Position numbers and translations under genes: made by a program. A stretch of 64,000 nt of DNA from Pseudomonadota bacterium. Its GTDB lineage: Bacteria; Pseudomonadota; Gammaproteobacteria; Xanthomonadales; Xanthomonadaceae. The notes under the pieces are model-generated. The model made no database searches. It had not been told where the DNA came from and worked only from the letters and a program-made list of their open reading frames with translations. The stretch spans positions 33,741-97,740 of the forward strand of contig CAUJIN010000005.1 of assembly GCA_963205495.1 (NCBI GenBank). The letters run 5' to 3'. Positions 1 to 8,908 of this stretch are shown one piece after another. How positions within the stretch are numbered: position 1 is the first letter of the stretch; each line of letters starts with the position of its first letter.

Positions 1-2
1 GC

Positions 3-1574
3 CTGATCGACCACCGCCCGGTGCTGGCGCGCGCGCCGACGCTTGGCTATCGCGCCAGCCGCTTCGTGCGCCGCCACCGCGCGCTCACCGCCGCCGCCGC
101 GATCGTCTTCCTCGCCCTCGCAGCCACCGCGGTCATCAGCCTGGATGCCGCACGACGCGCACGCGCCGCCCTGGCCGAGGCCCAGGCGCGCGCCGCCGAA
201 CTTTCGGCGGTCAACCAGTTCGTCGAACACATGCTGACCCAGGCCGATCCGGAGCTGGACGGTTCGCCCGACATGCCGCTGCGACAGGTGCTGGAAAGCG
301 CGGCGCTGGCACTCGACGCCCCCCGCACCCCGCCGCGCACCGCCGGACAGGTCGCGCTGCTGCTCGGTCGCACCTGGAGCGCGCTGGGCGAGAGCGCCAC
401 GGCGCAGGGATTCTTCGATCGCGCGCAGGACTGGCTGGATCGCGGCTTCGGCGCAGCCAGCCAGGAGTCGTCCGAGGCGCGTTTTTCCCGCATCGAGGAT
501 TTCACCCGCGGCGGCAACCCGGAAGAGGCGGTCGCACAGGCGCTCGCGCTGGAAGAGGCGCTGGCGCGCACCGACGTTTCGTGGGCCGCCCCGCTGGCGC
601 TGCGCGTGCGGCTGGTGCGCGCCGAGGCGCTGGAGGAAACCGGCAAAGTGGACCAGGCCATCGCGCTCGACCGCGCCCTGCTGGCCGATCCCGCGCTGGT
701 GCAACTGCCCGACGCCGGCGAGATCACCGACGTGCTGCGCCACAACCTCGCCTATGCGCTGCTGCAAAGCAACGGCTTTGCAGAGGCCGAGAGCCTGATC
801 CGCCAGGTGCTCGATTCCGAAACCGCGCGCCTTGGCGCAGATCATCCGCAGACGCTCTACACCAGGAAGGTGCTCGGCCAGACGCTGCACCGACAGGGCC
901 GCCTCGAAGAAGCCGCACAGATGTACGCCGAAGTCCATGAGAAGCGCCGCGCACGCTACGGCGACGCGCACCCGCTCACGCTGGGCTCGGGCGCCCAGTT
1001 GGCCTCCGCATACAACAGCCTCGGCCGCCCCGCCGAAGCCGAACCGCTGCTGCGCCGCGCGCTGGAAGCGCGCCTCGCGCGCGGCGAGGGCGACTCGCGC
1101 GATGCCCTGGTCGAGCGCGTGATGCTCATCACCACCCTCGACAAGCTGGATCGCCCGCAGCAGGCGCTGGCGCTGGCCGAGGAAGTGATCGCGATGGAAC
1201 ACGGCGCACCGAACCGCGACACCCTGGCGGCGCGCAATTCGCGCGCCATGCTGCTGCTCCGGCTCGGCCGGACCGAACCTTCGCGCGCCGCCTTCGCCGA
1301 ACTCCTGCGGCTGACGCCGGAAATCGTCGGCCCCAACTTCCCGAACTGGCCGGTGTTCCTTACCAACTCGGCCGCGGCCGATCTCGCGGCAGACGATGCC
1401 CATGCCGCGCACGAGAAGCTCGAAACGGCGCTGGCGCTGCTGCAGGCCAACCAAGGGCCGAACCATCCCAGAACCCGGGAGGCACGGGAGCGCATGATCG
1501 AAGCCCTGACGCGGCTGGGACGCACGTCCGAAGCACAGGCGCTGCGCGCGCTGCGGGAGATTCCGGCGCCGTGA
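3..1574 (+). CDS. C-terminal part of a Ser/Thr kinase-TPR protein (5' partial)
   Basis: The frame is open to the left edge of the window, so the first start-like codon at 21 (GTG) is internal. The first residues (LIDHRPVLAR) resemble the linker that follows a Hanks-type kinase domain. A basic stretch and one membrane helix follow (about residues 25-45 of the visible part), then repeated helical pairs typical of TPRs, such as the AEPLLRRALEARLARGEG segment. This matches the kinase-TM-TPR architecture common in Lysobacterales, in which the TPR part faces outward and binds partners. The kinase domain itself lies outside the window, so the kinase assignment is inferred from architecture. It could also be another membrane-anchored TPR protein. 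Confidence 0.7.
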   Translation: MIDHRPVLARAPTLGYRASRFVRRHRALTAAAAIVFLALAATAVISLDAARRARAALAEAQARAAELSAVNQFVEHMLTQADPELDGSPDMPLRQVLESAALALDAPRTPPRTAGQVALLLGRTWSALGESATAQGFFDRAQDWLDRGFGAASQESSEARFSRIEDFTRGGNPEEAVAQALALEEALARTDVSWAAPLALRVRLVRAEALEETGKVDQAIALDRALLADPALVQLPDAGEITDVLRHNLAYALLQSNGFAEAESLIRQVLDSETARLGADHPQTLYTRKVLGQTLHRQGRLEEAAQMYAEVHEKRRARYGDAHPLTLGSGAQLASAYNSLGRPAEAEPLLRRALEARLARGEGDSRDALVERVMLITTLDKLDRPQQALALAEEVIAMEHGAPNRDTLAARNSRAMLLLRLGRTEPSRAAFAELLRLTPEIVGPNFPNWPVFLTNSAAADLAADDAHAAHEKLETALALLQANQGPNHPRTREARERMIEALTRLGRTSEAQALRALREIPAP

Positions 1575-1581
1575 CCGCGCC

Positions 1582-1851
1582 TCAGCCGGTCACGAAGCCC
1601 TCGCCCACCGATTCGGGTACCGCGGCCTCGCGCCGCACGCCGCTGACCTGCGCCCGCTCCGGCCCGCGCCAGAGCCAGCGTTCCAGCGCATCGAGCGCCG
1701 CGTCGCTGCCTGCGGCGAGCACTTCCACCCGGCCATCGGCAAGATTCCTGGCGTAGCCGCGAAGCCCCAGCGCCAGCGCCTGCTCGCGGGTGGAGGAGCG
1801 ATAGAAGACGCCCTGCACGCGCCCTTCCACGAGAAACCGCGCCGCGCTCAC
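1582..1851 (-). CDS. acyP: acylphosphatase
   Basis: An 89-residue protein of normal family length that hydrolyses the carboxyl-phosphate bond of acylphosphates. The signature VQGVFYR near residues 12-18 carries the phosphate-binding arginine, and GYARNLADG near residues 32-40 carries the catalytic asparagine. A GTG start is chosen because it overlaps the TGA of the upstream tlpA-like gene as GTGA, which suggests translational coupling. It is the last gene of a three-gene minus-strand operon with the yihY-like and thioredoxin-like genes. Confidence 0.88.
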   Translation of the reverse strand: MSAARFLVEGRVQGVFYRSSTREQALALGLRGYARNLADGRVEVLAAGSDAALDALERWLWRGPERAQVSGVRREAAVPESVGEGFVTG

Positions 1852-2339
1852 GGCGCGCCGCCCCCGGCCGCGACCGCCGCATCCAGCTCCTGCACGCTCA
1901 CCGGCCCGAGAAACTTCCGGGCCACCCGTCCGTCGGGCGCGATCAGCCAGGTCATGGGCAGGCCGCGCGGCGCGGGAAAATCCGCCGGCGGCTCGAACAC
2001 ATCGACGATGGCCACGGGATAGCCCACCGGATGCTCGCGCAGGAAGGCGCGCAGCTCGTCCGGACCGATTTCCTCGTAGGCCAGCCCGATCACGCGCACG
2101 TCCCGACGTGACTTCGAGAACGCGTCGAGGTCCGGCATCTCCTTGAGGCAGGGACTGCACCAGGTGGCCCAGTAGTTCACCACCACCCAGCGGCCGCGCT
2201 GCTCGGCCAGATCGAAGCTGCCGCCCTCCAGCGTGGTCACGCGCAGCTCCGGAACATCGGGCGCAGGCGATGCATCCTGCGCCCCCGCCGCAAGCGGAAG
2301 CCAGCCTGCAAGAACCATCCCGAACAGCCAGTGCTTCAT
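1848..2339 (-). CDS. TlpA/ResA-type periplasmic thioredoxin-like protein
   Basis: A 163-residue protein. An N-terminal signal peptide (hydrophobic stretch ending AAGAQ) is followed by a thioredoxin fold with the redox motif WCSPC near residue 65 and the cis-proline loop GLPMTW near residue 135. TlpA/ResA proteins act on the periplasmic side and reduce or transfer disulfides, often in cytochrome c maturation, but nothing nearby names a substrate. The ATG at 2339 is chosen because it precedes the signal peptide and lies one base after the TGA of the yihY-like gene. The longer open frame upstream is only overlap with that gene. Confidence 0.87.
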   Translation of the reverse strand: MKHWLFGMVLAGWLPLAAGAQDASPAPDVPELRVTTLEGGSFDLAEQRGRWVVVNYWATWCSPCLKEMPDLDAFSKSRRDVRVIGLAYEEIGPDELRAFLREHPVGYPVAIVDVFEPPADFPAPRGLPMTWLIAPDGRVARKFLGPVSVQELDAAVAAGGGAP

Positions 2340-2340
2340 C

Positions 2341-3591
2341 TCATCCCTCCGGATCTTCCAGTACCTGCGCCACGCTGCGCCGCATGCGCTCGCGCAGCGG
2401 CGCGCGCAGCGCTTCCAGTTCGGCCAGCGCGCGCTGGCCGAGGGCGTCGGCGCCATCAGGAAGCGCCGCCTGCGCCAGCGGAATGCGCAGCGCAGCGCTT
2501 TCGTACAGTTCAGCCAGCGGCAGATGATCAAGGTCGCGCACCAGCGCGTAGCCGCCATCCTCCAGTCGCTGCACCACGCGCGCCTGGACCAGCGCGCCCA
2601 GCAGGTGCATCAGTGCATCATCGGCGATCGCCGGCTCCAATTGCTGAAGCTGCGCGGTATGCAGGCTGCTGCCTGTGCCCTGCGCCTGCGCAAAGCGCCC
2701 GAGCAGGCGCAGCAGGCCGTAGATCTCGAACCCTTTCGGCAAACGCTGCTGCTCCGGGAGGTAGCGGAACGCGGAAAGTGAGGCCGCAAACGAGGCCCCC
2801 AGCAGCACCACTACCCAGGAAACGTACAGCCAGATCAGGAAGATCGGGATCACCGCGATCGCCCCGTACAGGGCCTGGTAGTTGGCGCGGGTGAGATAGA
2901 GCGCAAACCCCCACTTGGCCAGCTCGAACAGCACCGTGGCCAGCGTGCCGGCAACCAGGGTGTGGCGGAACGCCACGGTGCGGTTGGGAATCAGCCGATA
3001 GGCCAGGGTGAAGGCCACCAGCTCCAGCCCCACCGGCAGCCAGCGCAGTACCAGTCCGTGCTGCGCTTGCCCTGCCAGCAGCGGCAGCGATGCCAGATAG
3101 GAGGACACCGCGAAGCTCGCCACCGCCAGAAGCGGCAGAAGCGTCATCGCGGCCCAGTAGATCAGCAGGCGCGACAGCGCGCGGCGCGGCGTGCTGACCC
3201 GCCAGATGCGGTTGAAGGTGTCCTCGATGCGCGAAAGCGTGAGCAGGGCCGTGACCAGCACCGTGATCGCGCCCACGCCCGACAGCGCGCGCGCATTGCC
3301 GGCCGCCTCGGCGAGGAATCCGGCCACGCTGTCGGCCGCGCTGGGCATGAAATTCGCGAAGATGAACCGGGTGAGGTCTTCCACCCAGTTCTCGTAGATC
3401 GGAAACATCGAAACGATGCCGAACACCACCGCCGCCAGCGGCACCGCGGCGAACAGGGTGGCGTAGGCCAGCGTGGCCGCCGAATCGAAGCAGCGGTCCT
3501 CGATGAAGCGGCGCGCGAGGAAGCGCAGGAACGAACGCACCCGCTCGCGGTGCGTGTCGATCCACCCGGATACGGAAGACAGGAAGGCCAT
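2341..3591 (-). CDS. YihY/BrkB family inner-membrane protein
   Basis: A 416-residue protein. Roughly the first 280 residues contain six hydrophobic helices and the conserved YihY/BrkB features, including a segment near ALLTLSRIEDTFNRIW and another near ANYQALYGAIAVIPIFLIWLY. The last 130 or so residues are soluble and look like a winged-helix extension. It is sometimes annotated as ribonuclease BN, but that label comes from an early misassignment and the function is unknown. The start at MAFLSS is chosen because upstream residues are low-quality translation of a leader. It is the first gene of the operon with the thioredoxin-like and acylphosphatase genes. Confidence 0.88.
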   Translation of the reverse strand: MAFLSSVSGWIDTHRERVRSFLRFLARRFIEDRCFDSAATLAYATLFAAVPLAAVVFGIVSMFPIYENWVEDLTRFIFANFMPSAADSVAGFLAEAAGNARALSGVGAITVLVTALLTLSRIEDTFNRIWRVSTPRRALSRLLIYWAAMTLLPLLAVASFAVSSYLASLPLLAGQAQHGLVLRWLPVGLELVAFTLAYRLIPNRTVAFRHTLVAGTLATVLFELAKWGFALYLTRANYQALYGAIAVIPIFLIWLYVSWVVVLLGASFAASLSAFRYLPEQQRLPKGFEIYGLLRLLGRFAQAQGTGSSLHTAQLQQLEPAIADDALMHLLGALVQARVVQRLEDGGYALVRDLDHLPLAELYESAALRIPLAQAALPDGADALGQRALAELEALRAPLRERMRRSVAQVLEDPEG

Positions 3592-3686
3592 GGGGAAGAA
3601 AGATACCGGGAAGCGGGCGCCTGCGCGCAGGCGACTTCCGTGCGCCGCATCGCTACGCTGTGCGGCCAGGAACCTGCACCACACCC

Positions 3687-4070
3687 ATGTCCGACGCCTC
3701 CCGCCCTGTCCCGGCAAGCGACTTGCCACACGCCATCGCCCGCGCATGCATCGCGCTGCTGTTCGCGCTGGCGCTGTGCTGGCAGCTCGTCTGGTTCCCG
3801 CCGGAGCGGGTACCCGCCTGGCTTGCGGCAACGCTGCACGCCGCACCGATGCTGCCGGCGCTGGCGCTGAGCCTGTCGGGCCGGCGCAGCGCGATGTTCT
3901 GGGGCGGGCTGGGCGCGCTCTTCAGCTTCAGCCACGGGGTTTCGGAGGCCTGGGCCGATCCGCAGGTGCGCCCCGCCGCGCTGGCCGAGGCCGCGCTGGC
4001 CTCGGCGCTGGTGGTTTCGGCCAGTTGGAACGGGCTGCGCCAGCGGTTCACGCGCCGCCGCGGTGTATGA
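3687..4070 (+). CDS. DUF2069 family membrane protein
   Basis: A 127-residue protein with four hydrophobic segments. The arrangement of WFPPERVP, a central LSGRRSAMFWGGLGALFSFSHGVSEAW-like block (residues about 65-95) and a basic C-terminus is that of the DUF2069 family of small proteobacterial inner-membrane proteins. No function is known. The ATG at 3687 gives the usual family length. It is transcribed divergently from the yihY-like gene and runs toward the asparaginase-domain gene, whose start lies 34 bp past its stop, so the two may be co-transcribed. Confidence 0.78.
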   Translation: MSDASRPVPASDLPHAIARACIALLFALALCWQLVWFPPERVPAWLAATLHAAPMLPALALSLSGRRSAMFWGGLGALFSFSHGVSEAWADPQVRPAALAEAALASALVVSASWNGLRQRFTRRRGV

Positions 4071-4104
4071 TTTGCGCCCCTCGTTTCGGGCACGGCGCGC
4101 GCAC

Positions 4105-4596
4105 ATGGACCGACTCTGCATCGTCACCACCGGCGGCACGATCGACAAGATCTACTTCGACGACAAGTCCGACTACCAGATCGGCGAGCCGCAGATCGGC
4201 CGCATCCTGGAAGAGCTGGGCGTGGCGTTCTCCTTCAGCGTGATTCCGATCCTGCGCAAGGACAGCCTGCACATTTCCGGAACCGACCGCGAACTGCTGC
4301 GCGCCACCATCGCCGCGCAGGAAGCCGAGCGGGTGCTGGTCACCCACGGCACCGACACCATGGTCGCCACCGCCAGCGTGCTGGCCACGATTCCCGGCAA
4401 GACCATCGTCATGACCGGCGCGCTCAATCCGGCGCGCTTCCGCGGCTCGGACGCGGAGTTCAACATCGGCTGCGCGGTCGGCGCGGTGCAGTGCCTGCCA
4501 CCGGGCGTCTACATCGCCATGAACGGGCGCATCTGGGATCCGGCCAAGGTGCGCAAGAACGTGGCGGCCAACCGATTCGAGGCGGCAAACGGCTGA
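4105..4596 (+). CDS. short asparaginase N-terminal-domain protein
   Basis: A 163-residue protein matching only the N-terminal domain of L-asparaginases. TTGGTID near residue 8 supplies the nucleophile-type threonine, and THGTDTM near residue 77 supplies the Thr-Asp pair of the second signature. Classical enzymes are about 330 residues, and their C-terminal domain supplies an active-site glutamate in the dimer; that domain is absent. The following DNA is a terminator, so this is not a visible frameshift. The protein is probably a distinct small family; catalytic activity is uncertain. Confidence 0.78.
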   Translation: MDRLCIVTTGGTIDKIYFDDKSDYQIGEPQIGRILEELGVAFSFSVIPILRKDSLHISGTDRELLRATIAAQEAERVLVTHGTDTMVATASVLATIPGKTIVMTGALNPARFRGSDAEFNIGCAVGAVQCLPPGVYIAMNGRIWDPAKVRKNVAANRFEAANG

Positions 4597-4655
4597 GCCG
4601 CACGGCGCATTGCGCCTGCGCCGCAGCGAAATCCCGCGCACCACGGATACCCACG

Positions 4656-4688
4656 AAAAAACCCCGGCGAACCGGGGCTTTTTCTTTT
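4656..4688. terminator. bidirectional intrinsic terminator
   Basis: A CCCCGG/CCGGGG stem with a CGAA loop (4662-4677) is flanked by an A run on the left and a T run on the right. It can end transcripts of the asparaginase-domain gene from the left and the protease gene from the right. Confidence 0.88.
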
Positions 4689-4709
4689 CACTCCATCATG
4701 GACGCAGGC

Positions 4710-7307
4710 TCAGGGCGTGTAGCTCGCCTTCAGCGTGACGCCCGAGTAGGCGCTGTAGCCGCGCAGCATGATGTGGTAGGTGCCGACCGAAGGCGTCGCC
4801 GCCGTGCAGGTCTCGCTGTTGCCGGCCTTGTAGGGGCGGCAGTCGTAGGTCGAGGTCGTGGGCTGCGCGCCGAAACGCACGTACATGTCCATGTCCCCGG
4901 TTCCGCCCGACGTGGTGATGTTGAGGTTCCTGGCCCCGGCCGGCACCGTGATGGTCCAGTACTTGGCGCTGCTCGCCGCACCTGAAATGCCCGTGACCGC
5001 GACGTTGTTGGACAGCGCGCCGCCGCCGGAGTTGGCGCCGCCTCCGCTGACCGTCACCGAGGCGCTCTTGCTGTGGGTTGCGCCCTTGTTGTCGGTCACG
5101 GTGAGGGTCACGGTGTAGGTGCCCGCCGCGGAATAGGTCTTGCTCGGGTTGGTCGCGGTGGACGTGGTGCCGTCGCCGAAATTCCAGCTGCGCGAGGCGA
5201 TGGTGCCGTCGCTGTCGCTGGAAGTATCGGTGAAGTTCACCGTCAGACCGCTCACGCTGCTGGTGAAGTTGGCCACCGGCGGCACGTTGGGAGCCGTGGT
5301 CGAGTAGCTCGCCTTGAGGGTGACGCCCGTGAAGGCGCTGTAGCCGCGCAGCATGACGTGGTAAGTGCCGGCCACCGGAGCGGCAAAGCTGCAGCTTTCC
5401 ACATTGCCACTCTTGTACGGACGGCAGTCGTAGGTCGAGGTGGTGGGCTGCGAGCCCTGGCGGACATAGAGATCCATGTCGCCGGTGCCGCCCGATGTCT
5501 CGATCACCAGGTTGCTGGCCCCGGCCGGAACGCTGATGGTCCAGTACTGCTGGCTGCTGGCCGCGCCGGAAATTCCCGTCACCGGAACGCCATTGCCGAG
5601 CGCGCCGCCTCCCGGGCTGCCGCCGCCGCTGACCGTCACCGAGGCGCTCTTGCTGTGGGTTGCGCCACTGTTGTCGGTCACGGTGAGGGTCACGGTGTAG
5701 GTGCCCGCCGCGGAATAGGTCTTGCTCGGGTTGGTCGCGGTGGACGAGGTGCCGTCGCCGAAGTTCCAGCTGCGCGAAGCGATGGAGCCGTCGCTGTCGC
5801 TGGAGGTGTCGGTGAAGTTCACCGTCAGACCGCTCACGCTGCTGGTGAAGTTGGCCACCGGCGGCACGTTGGCGCTTCCGCCGGCCACCGCGCTGACCGC
5901 CGCGTGGGCATTCACGATGCCGGCGCCGCAGCCGCCCGAGCAGGTTCCGGGCAGTGCGCGCGCCGTGCTCTTGAGGGTGGACTCGACCTGCGCAGGAGTC
6001 AGGCTCGGCTTGGCGCTCAGCATCAGCGCAGCAACGCCGGCCACGTGCGGGGTCGCCATCGAAGTGCCGTCGTAGAAGGCGTAGGTCTCCGCCACCGGAC
6101 CATTGGTGCCGCTGTTGAGGGTGGAAAGCACGCCCTTGTTGGTCGTGGCCGTCTGACAGCCCGTGAGCGAGGAGTTCGGGATGCAGGTCTCGCCGCCAGG
6201 TGCGGTCACGTCGATCAGCGCGCCGTAGTTGGAATACCAGGAACGGTTGCCTTCCTGGTCGTTGGCCGCCACCGCGATCACGTTGTTGCAGTTGGCGGGC
6301 GAAGCACCCGACACGTTGATGTTGTCGTTGCCGGCGGCGATGACCAGCACCGAGCCGCGCGAAACCGCGCTGTTGATGGCGTTCTGGTAGGTCGTGCCGC
6401 AGGAACCGCTGCCGCCCAGGCTCAGGTTGATGACCTTGGCCGGAGTGGCGTTGGCGGGCACGCCGCTGACGCTGCCACCGGAAGCCCAGACGATGGCGTC
6501 GGAAATGTCGGAGTCATAGCCGCCGCCCTTGCCCAGCACGCGCACGGCCTGGATTTTGGCGTTGAAGGCCACGCCCGCGACGCCCTTGTTGTTGTTTGTC
6601 ACCGCGGCGATGGTGCCGGCCACGTGGGTGCCGTGCCAGCTCGAGGAATAGCCGCCGGAGGCATCGCCCACGTCGGAGGGATCCGAATCGCGGCCGTTGC
6701 CGTCACCCGCCACCGAAGCGGTGGAAATGAAGTCGTAACCGGCAACCGTGTTGCCGTTGAGGTCGCTGTGGTTGGTGATGCCGGTATCGAGCACCGCGAC
6801 AACCACTCCGCTGCCGGTGGAAATATCCCAGGCCGCGGGCAGGTTGAGGCCACCGACGCTCTCGAAGTAGTGCCACTGCTCGCCATAGCGGGTGTCGTTG
6901 GGAACGTACAGCGGCTGGTTGAGCCGGTCGATTTCCACGTATTCGACGCCGCCCTGCTCGGCCAGCGCCTCCATGAACTTGCGTGCATCGCTTTCGCTGA
7001 GCCGGCGGTCGGACTGGAGCACCTCGCCGCCGACGGCCAGTTCGCGCAGGCTGCTCACCCGCGTCCCGAGACGGTTGCCGGCGCGATTGAGCGCTTCGAC
7101 GCGCAATGCGCTGGTCTGCCGGCTCCCCTGGTCCTTGAACTTGATGATGAAGCGATCATAGGTTTCCGCTCGGACCAGCGCCGAGGACTGGATCCTGGCT
7201 CCGGCGAAATCGACATCGTCCTGCGCGAGCGCGACGCCCGGCAGACTCAGCGCCAGCGCGAGCGCAATGGCATTGATCCGCAGCGGGCGGAAGTTGCATG
7301 TATCCAC
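4710..7307 (-). CDS. secreted subtilisin-like (S8) protease with two PKD-PPC modules
   Basis: An 865-residue preproprotein. A signal peptide ends near ALAQD (residue 29) and an inhibitor-like propeptide runs to about residue 135. The S8 catalytic triad is Asp174 (VLDTGI), His225 (WHGTHVAGT) and Ser416 (GTSMATPHVAGV), with oxyanion Asn327 (AAGND). The tail is PKD (481-563), PPC (about 572-670), PKD (675-757), PPC (about 766-865). PKD and PPC domains are carried by secreted proteases of this order and are often trimmed during maturation. The two PKD-PPC units are almost identical at DNA level, so the duplication is recent or kept homogeneous. It probably digests extracellular protein for nutrition. 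Confidence 0.95.
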   Translation of the reverse strand: MDTCNFRPLRINAIALALALSLPGVALAQDDVDFAGARIQSSALVRAETYDRFIIKFKDQGSRQTSALRVEALNRAGNRLGTRVSSLRELAVGGEVLQSDRRLSESDARKFMEALAEQGGVEYVEIDRLNQPLYVPNDTRYGEQWHYFESVGGLNLPAAWDISTGSGVVVAVLDTGITNHSDLNGNTVAGYDFISTASVAGDGNGRDSDPSDVGDASGGYSSSWHGTHVAGTIAAVTNNNKGVAGVAFNAKIQAVRVLGKGGGYDSDISDAIVWASGGSVSGVPANATPAKVINLSLGGSGSCGTTYQNAINSAVSRGSVLVIAAGNDNINVSGASPANCNNVIAVAANDQEGNRSWYSNYGALIDVTAPGGETCIPNSSLTGCQTATTNKGVLSTLNSGTNGPVAETYAFYDGTSMATPHVAGVAALMLSAKPSLTPAQVESTLKSTARALPGTCSGGCGAGIVNAHAAVSAVAGGSANVPPVANFTSSVSGLTVNFTDTSSDSDGSIASRSWNFGDGTSSTATNPSKTYSAAGTYTVTLTVTDNSGATHSKSASVTVSGGGSPGGGALGNGVPVTGISGAASSQQYWTISVPAGASNLVIETSGGTGDMDLYVRQGSQPTTSTYDCRPYKSGNVESCSFAAPVAGTYHVMLRGYSAFTGVTLKASYSTTAPNVPPVANFTSSVSGLTVNFTDTSSDSDGTIASRSWNFGDGTTSTATNPSKTYSAAGTYTVTLTVTDNKGATHSKSASVTVSGGGANSGGGALSNNVAVTGISGAASSAKYWTITVPAGARNLNITTSGGTGDMDMYVRFGAQPTTSTYDCRPYKAGNSETCTAATPSVGTYHIMLRGYSAYSGVTLKASYTP
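4711..5872 (-). repeat. tandem duplication encoding PKD-PPC modules
   Basis: Two direct copies, about 4711-5290 and 5293-5872. The PKD part repeats at exactly 582 bp (194 codons) with few differences. The PPC part repeats at about 585 bp and is more diverged, so a small in-frame indel separates the two. Confidence 0.88.
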
Positions 7308-7765
7308 GTGGTGACCCCCAAGGCATTGAGAACGGAAGTGTCGGAAATGACGCCCCGTGCATCCCCCGGGCGCATCTTCCCGCTTCGTCCATTCGCCCCT
7401 GCCGCCTCCTGCGGCCCGCTGCCCGCGCCTGCGCTGCCACCGTGCCGCGTGGCGTGCTTCGCGCTGAATCGGGCTCCCCTGCGAATGGCTGCGGCCACCC
7501 CTTCCCCGAGCCGCCGCGCCGCGGACCCTAGCAACGAAAAAAAACGCCTGTCAACAAAAGCGTGACGAGCCTCTCAGGATCACCCGGAAAAGCGCATGGC
7601 AATGCGGTTTGTTCGCCCGCTTTCGGCGCAGACAAATGCGTTGTGCATCGCATCAATGCGCAAACCCCGGCCGCAGCCGGTCGGTTTGTGACGTGCAGCG
7701 TCAGCCCGGATTCACGGCCATCTCGTCGCCCGCGGGCAGCGCTGCGAACGCCGCACCCGTCCGGC
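7308..7765. other. intergenic region between the protease and sufT genes
   Basis: 458 bp without a convincing gene. It contains the candidate protease promoter near 7525-7554. The open frames here are GC-driven, lack Shine-Dalgarno sequences and have no recognisable protein features. No terminator for sufT was found. Confidence 0.6.
7525..7554 (-). promoter_or_regulatory. candidate promoter of the S8 protease gene
   Basis: Reading the minus strand, a perfect -35 TTGACA (7554-7549) is followed by an 18-bp spacer containing a T run and a weak -10 TAGGGT (7530-7525). Transcription would start near 7518 and give a leader of about 210 nt before the protease ATG. Confidence 0.45.
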
Positions 7766-8317
7766 TCACCACATGCCCGTTTCCAGCCTCGCGGCCTCGG
7801 TCATCATGGTCTGGTTCCACGGCGGATCGAACACGACATCGACATCGGCCTCGATCACGGTCGGAATCATCTCCAGCTTGCTGCGCACGTCCTGGGCAAG
7901 GATCTCGCCCATGCCGCAGCCGGGCGCGGTCAGGGTGATCTTCGCCTCGATCCGGCGCGTGCCGTCCTCGCCGTGGATCACCTCGCAGCCGTACACCAGG
8001 CCCAGATCGACGATGTTGATCGGGATTTCCGGGTCGAAGCAGGTGCGCATCTGCTGCCAGGCCAGCGCCTCGATGTCGGCGTCGGTGGCGTCGTCGGAAA
8101 CGCGCAAGGGCTCGGGAGTCTCCTTGCCGATGGCGTCGGCATCCTCGCCGGCGATGCGGAAGAGGTTGCCCTCGACGAACACCGTGAAGCTGCCGCCCAG
8201 CGCCTGGGTGATATACCCGACCGCGCCCGCCGGCAGGACGACCTCATCTCCCTGGGGAACCATCACGGCGGCACAATCGCGTTCGAAAGTCACCGGCTCG
8301 CTGCTGCGGCTGTACAT
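7766..8317 (-). CDS. sufT: SufT-type MIP18/DUF59 Fe-S assembly factor
   Basis: A 183-residue protein. The N-terminal half (to about residue 85) is specific to SufT. The C-terminal half is a MIP18/DUF59 domain with the core INIVDLGLVYG near residue 100 and the conserved TAPGCGMGEIL near residue 130, whose cysteine is the functionally important residue. SufT helps mature Fe-S proteins, especially under high demand. It is a single gene here, with no suf operon beside it. Confidence 0.88.
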   Translation of the reverse strand: MYSRSSEPVTFERDCAAVMVPQGDEVVLPAGAVGYITQALGGSFTVFVEGNLFRIAGEDADAIGKETPEPLRVSDDATDADIEALAWQQMRTCFDPEIPINIVDLGLVYGCEVIHGEDGTRRIEAKITLTAPGCGMGEILAQDVRSKLEMIPTVIEADVDVVFDPPWNQTMMTEAARLETGMW

Positions 8318-8443
8318 GGATCAACCATCTCGTCTGGAAACAAAGCAGGGCCGTCCGGCCCTCGGCCGCGCGGAAAGCATCGGCGCGACAACTCGCTATT
8401 CTACTGCACCCTGCCCCGACCGCCGACCCCGGAGCCGCGAAGC

Positions 8444-8839
8444 GTGCGATATCTCCTGCTTGCCATGTCCACCGCGCTGCTTGTCATCGCCGGCATGGCC
8501 GCGATCTGGGTGGCCTTGGCGATTCTCCTGAAATCACCCTGTGGCTGGATGGTGCCGATCGCAGCCATCGACGCGGCCCTGCTGCTGCGCCTGTCGGGCC
8601 TGCCGAAAGGCCGCGGACGAGCGGCGGCGGCGCTTGGTGCGACGCTCGCCACGCTGGCCATCGGCGGCTTCGCCGTCGCTGCCAGCAGCATCGGCCGCGC
8701 CTTCGGCACGCCGCCGCACGAGGCCCTCTGGCGCATCGACCCGACGCTGGCCTGGACCTGGTGGCGGTTCAATTCGAGCGGATTCGACTTCCTCGCCGCG
8801 GCACTGGCCTTGCCTCTGGCCTGGCGGCTGGGGCGCTGA
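8444..8839 (+). CDS. small multi-pass membrane protein, unknown function
   Basis: 131 residues with about four hydrophobic segments, a conserved-looking SPCGWM block near residue 30 and a C-terminal WRLGR. It resembles small uncharacterised inner-membrane proteins of the Lysobacterales. The GTG at 8444 is chosen because GGAG (8431-8434) sits nine bases upstream; the ATG at 8465 is an alternative and would remove most of the first helix. It lies just ahead of proC in the same direction. Confidence 0.6.
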   Translation: MRYLLLAMSTALLVIAGMAAIWVALAILLKSPCGWMVPIAAIDAALLLRLSGLPKGRGRAAAALGATLATLAIGGFAVAASSIGRAFGTPPHEALWRIDPTLAWTWWRFNSSGFDFLAAALALPLAWRLGR

Positions 8840-8908
8840 GTCCGAGCTTGCGGCGATCCGCGGCAGTTGCCATGCTCCCGGGGATTTTCCGAACCAGCGA
8901 GTCCCCTC

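Noticed and set aside
5073..7565. 830-codon plus-strand frame opposite the protease
   Set aside because: Antisense shadow with repeats only because the protease gene contains repeats.
7562..8839. 425-codon open frame on the plus strand across sufT
   Set aside because: It is antisense to sufT, lacks a Shine-Dalgarno and domains; only its last 131 codons (from 8444) look like a real gene.
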